From positions 620,001-684,000 of the forward strand of contig NZ_JAPQNS010000002.1 of assembly GCF_028867935.1 (NCBI RefSeq): 64,000 bases of DNA. The letters run 5' to 3'. Under the pieces are notes generated by a model. It ran no database searches. It saw only the letters and a program-made list of their open reading frames with translations, and was not told the DNA's origin. Of this stretch, positions 63,441-64,000 are shown one piece after another (positions within the stretch are counted from its first letter, which is position 1; every line of letters starts with the position of its first letter). A program made the position numbers and the translations under genes. This stretch comes from Flavobacterium sp. SUN052. Lineage in GTDB: Bacteria; Bacteroidota; Bacteroidia; Flavobacteriales; Flavobacteriaceae.

Positions 63441-63480
63441 TTTTCCCAGATCCGGTATGGTTTTCCCAAATCCGGTATGG
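63441..63480. repeat. 20-bp tandem repeat upstream of the tssB promoter
   Basis: Two adjacent copies of TTTTCCCARATCCGGTATGG (63441-63460 and 63461-63480) differ at one position. They lie upstream of the candidate promoter and downstream of the tssH stop. The pitch of 20 bp, about two helical turns, would place both on one face of DNA, suggesting an activator site. Confidence 0.6.
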
Positions 63481-63495
63481 TTTGCTTTTACCCTC

Positions 63496-64000
63496 TTATT
63501 TTATCCTCCAGCTCAGTTCATTTTGCCCGGCATCCCAGTCGATTGTGAGTGTCTGATTTTTGGTTAGTTTTTCGGCAATGATGAGTCGAGAGATGGGTCG
63601 GCGGAGCTGGTTTCGAATAACACCTGCCAACGGTCGTGCACCGTATTGGGGCGTAAATCCACGCAAAGCCAGATTGCGTTTGGCTTCATCTGTCACTATT
63701 AGTTCAATGCCCTGTTGTTTTAGGCTTTTGTGAAGGTGAGCCAACTGAATCTCGAAAATACGAACGACGTTTTCCTCCTGAATCGGGCGGAAGGGCAGAA
63801 TTTCGGTGATACGAGCCAGAAATTCGGGCCGGAACTGACCACTCATCCGTTCCATCAGCTGCCCCGACGTGGGCAGTCGTCCGGCTTCACTCTCCGCCGT
63901 GATCCATTCGCTGCCGATGTTCGACGTGAAAATGAGGAGGGCATTTGAGAAGTCACCTTCTTTACCTAGCTTGTCGTGCAGCCGTCCTTCATCCATCATC
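63496..64000 (-). CDS. tssH: T6SS ATPase, C-terminal part only
   Basis: Only the last ~167 residues lie in the window; the frame continues past the edge. It shows the ClpB/ClpV second AAA+ domain: ALLIFTSNIGSEWI (sensor 1), MSGQFRPEFLARITEILPFR and the D2-small QYGARPLAGVIRNQLRRPIS (sensor 2). ClpV recycles contracted sheath. It lies upstream of tssB and in the same direction, which supports assignment to T6SS rather than housekeeping ClpB. Confidence 0.82.
   Translation of the reverse strand, partial: MMDEGRLHDKLGKEGDFSNALLIFTSNIGSEWITAESEAGRLPTSGQLMERMSGQFRPEFLARITEILPFRPIQEENVVRIFEIQLAHLHKSLKQQGIELIVTDEAKRNLALRGFTPQYGARPLAGVIRNQLRRPISRLIIAEKLTKNQTLTIDWDAGQNELSWRIK

Noticed and set aside
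63441..63480. CRISPR-like direct repeats
   Set aside because: Only two adjacent copies with no spacer and no cas genes in the window.
60527..64000. Phage tail or extracellular contractile injection system
   Set aside because: TssB/TssC/Hcp/ClpV together point to T6SS; no phage baseplate, tape measure or capsid genes are seen.
63496..64000. Housekeeping ClpB
   Set aside because: Its position next to tssB and in the same direction supports TssH, though the missing N-terminal part prevents proof.

Overview
The window reads as chromosomal DNA of a Bacteroidota bacterium, most likely a Spirosoma-like member of the Cytophagales. The signs are SusC/SusD pairs, a hybrid two-component (HTCS) regulator, a type IX secretion C-terminal domain, TAnnTTTG-type promoter boxes, DUF2911, and a Bacteroidota-style (subtype iii) type VI secretion cluster. 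The species placement is inference. No rRNA, tRNA, CRISPR array or transposase was seen.

Layout. 1-9 kb: a truncated GT39 glycosyltransferase, then housekeeping and secreted genes (DUF2911, acyl-CoA dehydrogenase, SDR, cytochrome P450, VOC protein, an unknown secreted protein, aldose 1-epimerase), separated by hairpins and dispersed palindromic repeats. 9.4-16.6 kb: an amino-sugar operon of two Tat-exported Gfo/Idh/MocA proteins, a FucP/NagP-like permease, NagA and a NagB-like deaminase. A second MFS transporter follows, broken by a 7-bp tandem duplication. 16.7-29.2 kb: a TonB-linked outer-membrane protein, a giant haem-binding dehydrogenase-like lipoprotein, an FG-GAP protein, a Tat-exported TIM-barrel glycosidase candidate, a DUF3472 protein and a GH30 enzyme. 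29.3-31 kb: a beta-carbonic-anhydrase-like protein and a sigma-factor pair. 31.3-48.4 kb: polysaccharide utilisation genes (GH43, acyltransferase, a large unknown secreted protein, SusD, SusC, a membrane-tethered sensor with an HTH-like domain, a beta-helix protein, an HTCS regulator). 48.6-51.2 kb: a ricin/PKD lectin bearing a type IX sorting signal.

51.4-64 kb is the most unusual part. Every gene lies on the minus strand, tightly packed. In transcription order they are tssH (partial), tssB, tssC, two hcp genes, a double-OmpA membrane protein, a membrane-anchored helix-hairpin-helix protein, a 55-residue membrane protein, two A/T-richer unknown genes (one resembling actin-fragmin/PI3K-fold kinases), a J-domain-like protein, a vWA protein, a PP2C phosphatase and a kinase fused to WG repeats. 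I infer a type VI apparatus linked to a phosphorylation triad of the TerY-P kind (vWA, phosphatase, kinase), with candidate effectors between the two. A degenerate copy of the 3' end of the small membrane gene flanks one candidate effector, which suggests it was inserted by recombination.

Limits: everything comes from reading the sequence and the translations. Family names rest on motifs and remembered family features, with no database search. Many start codons were moved downstream of the longest open frame to fit a signal peptide, domain start or neighbouring stop.
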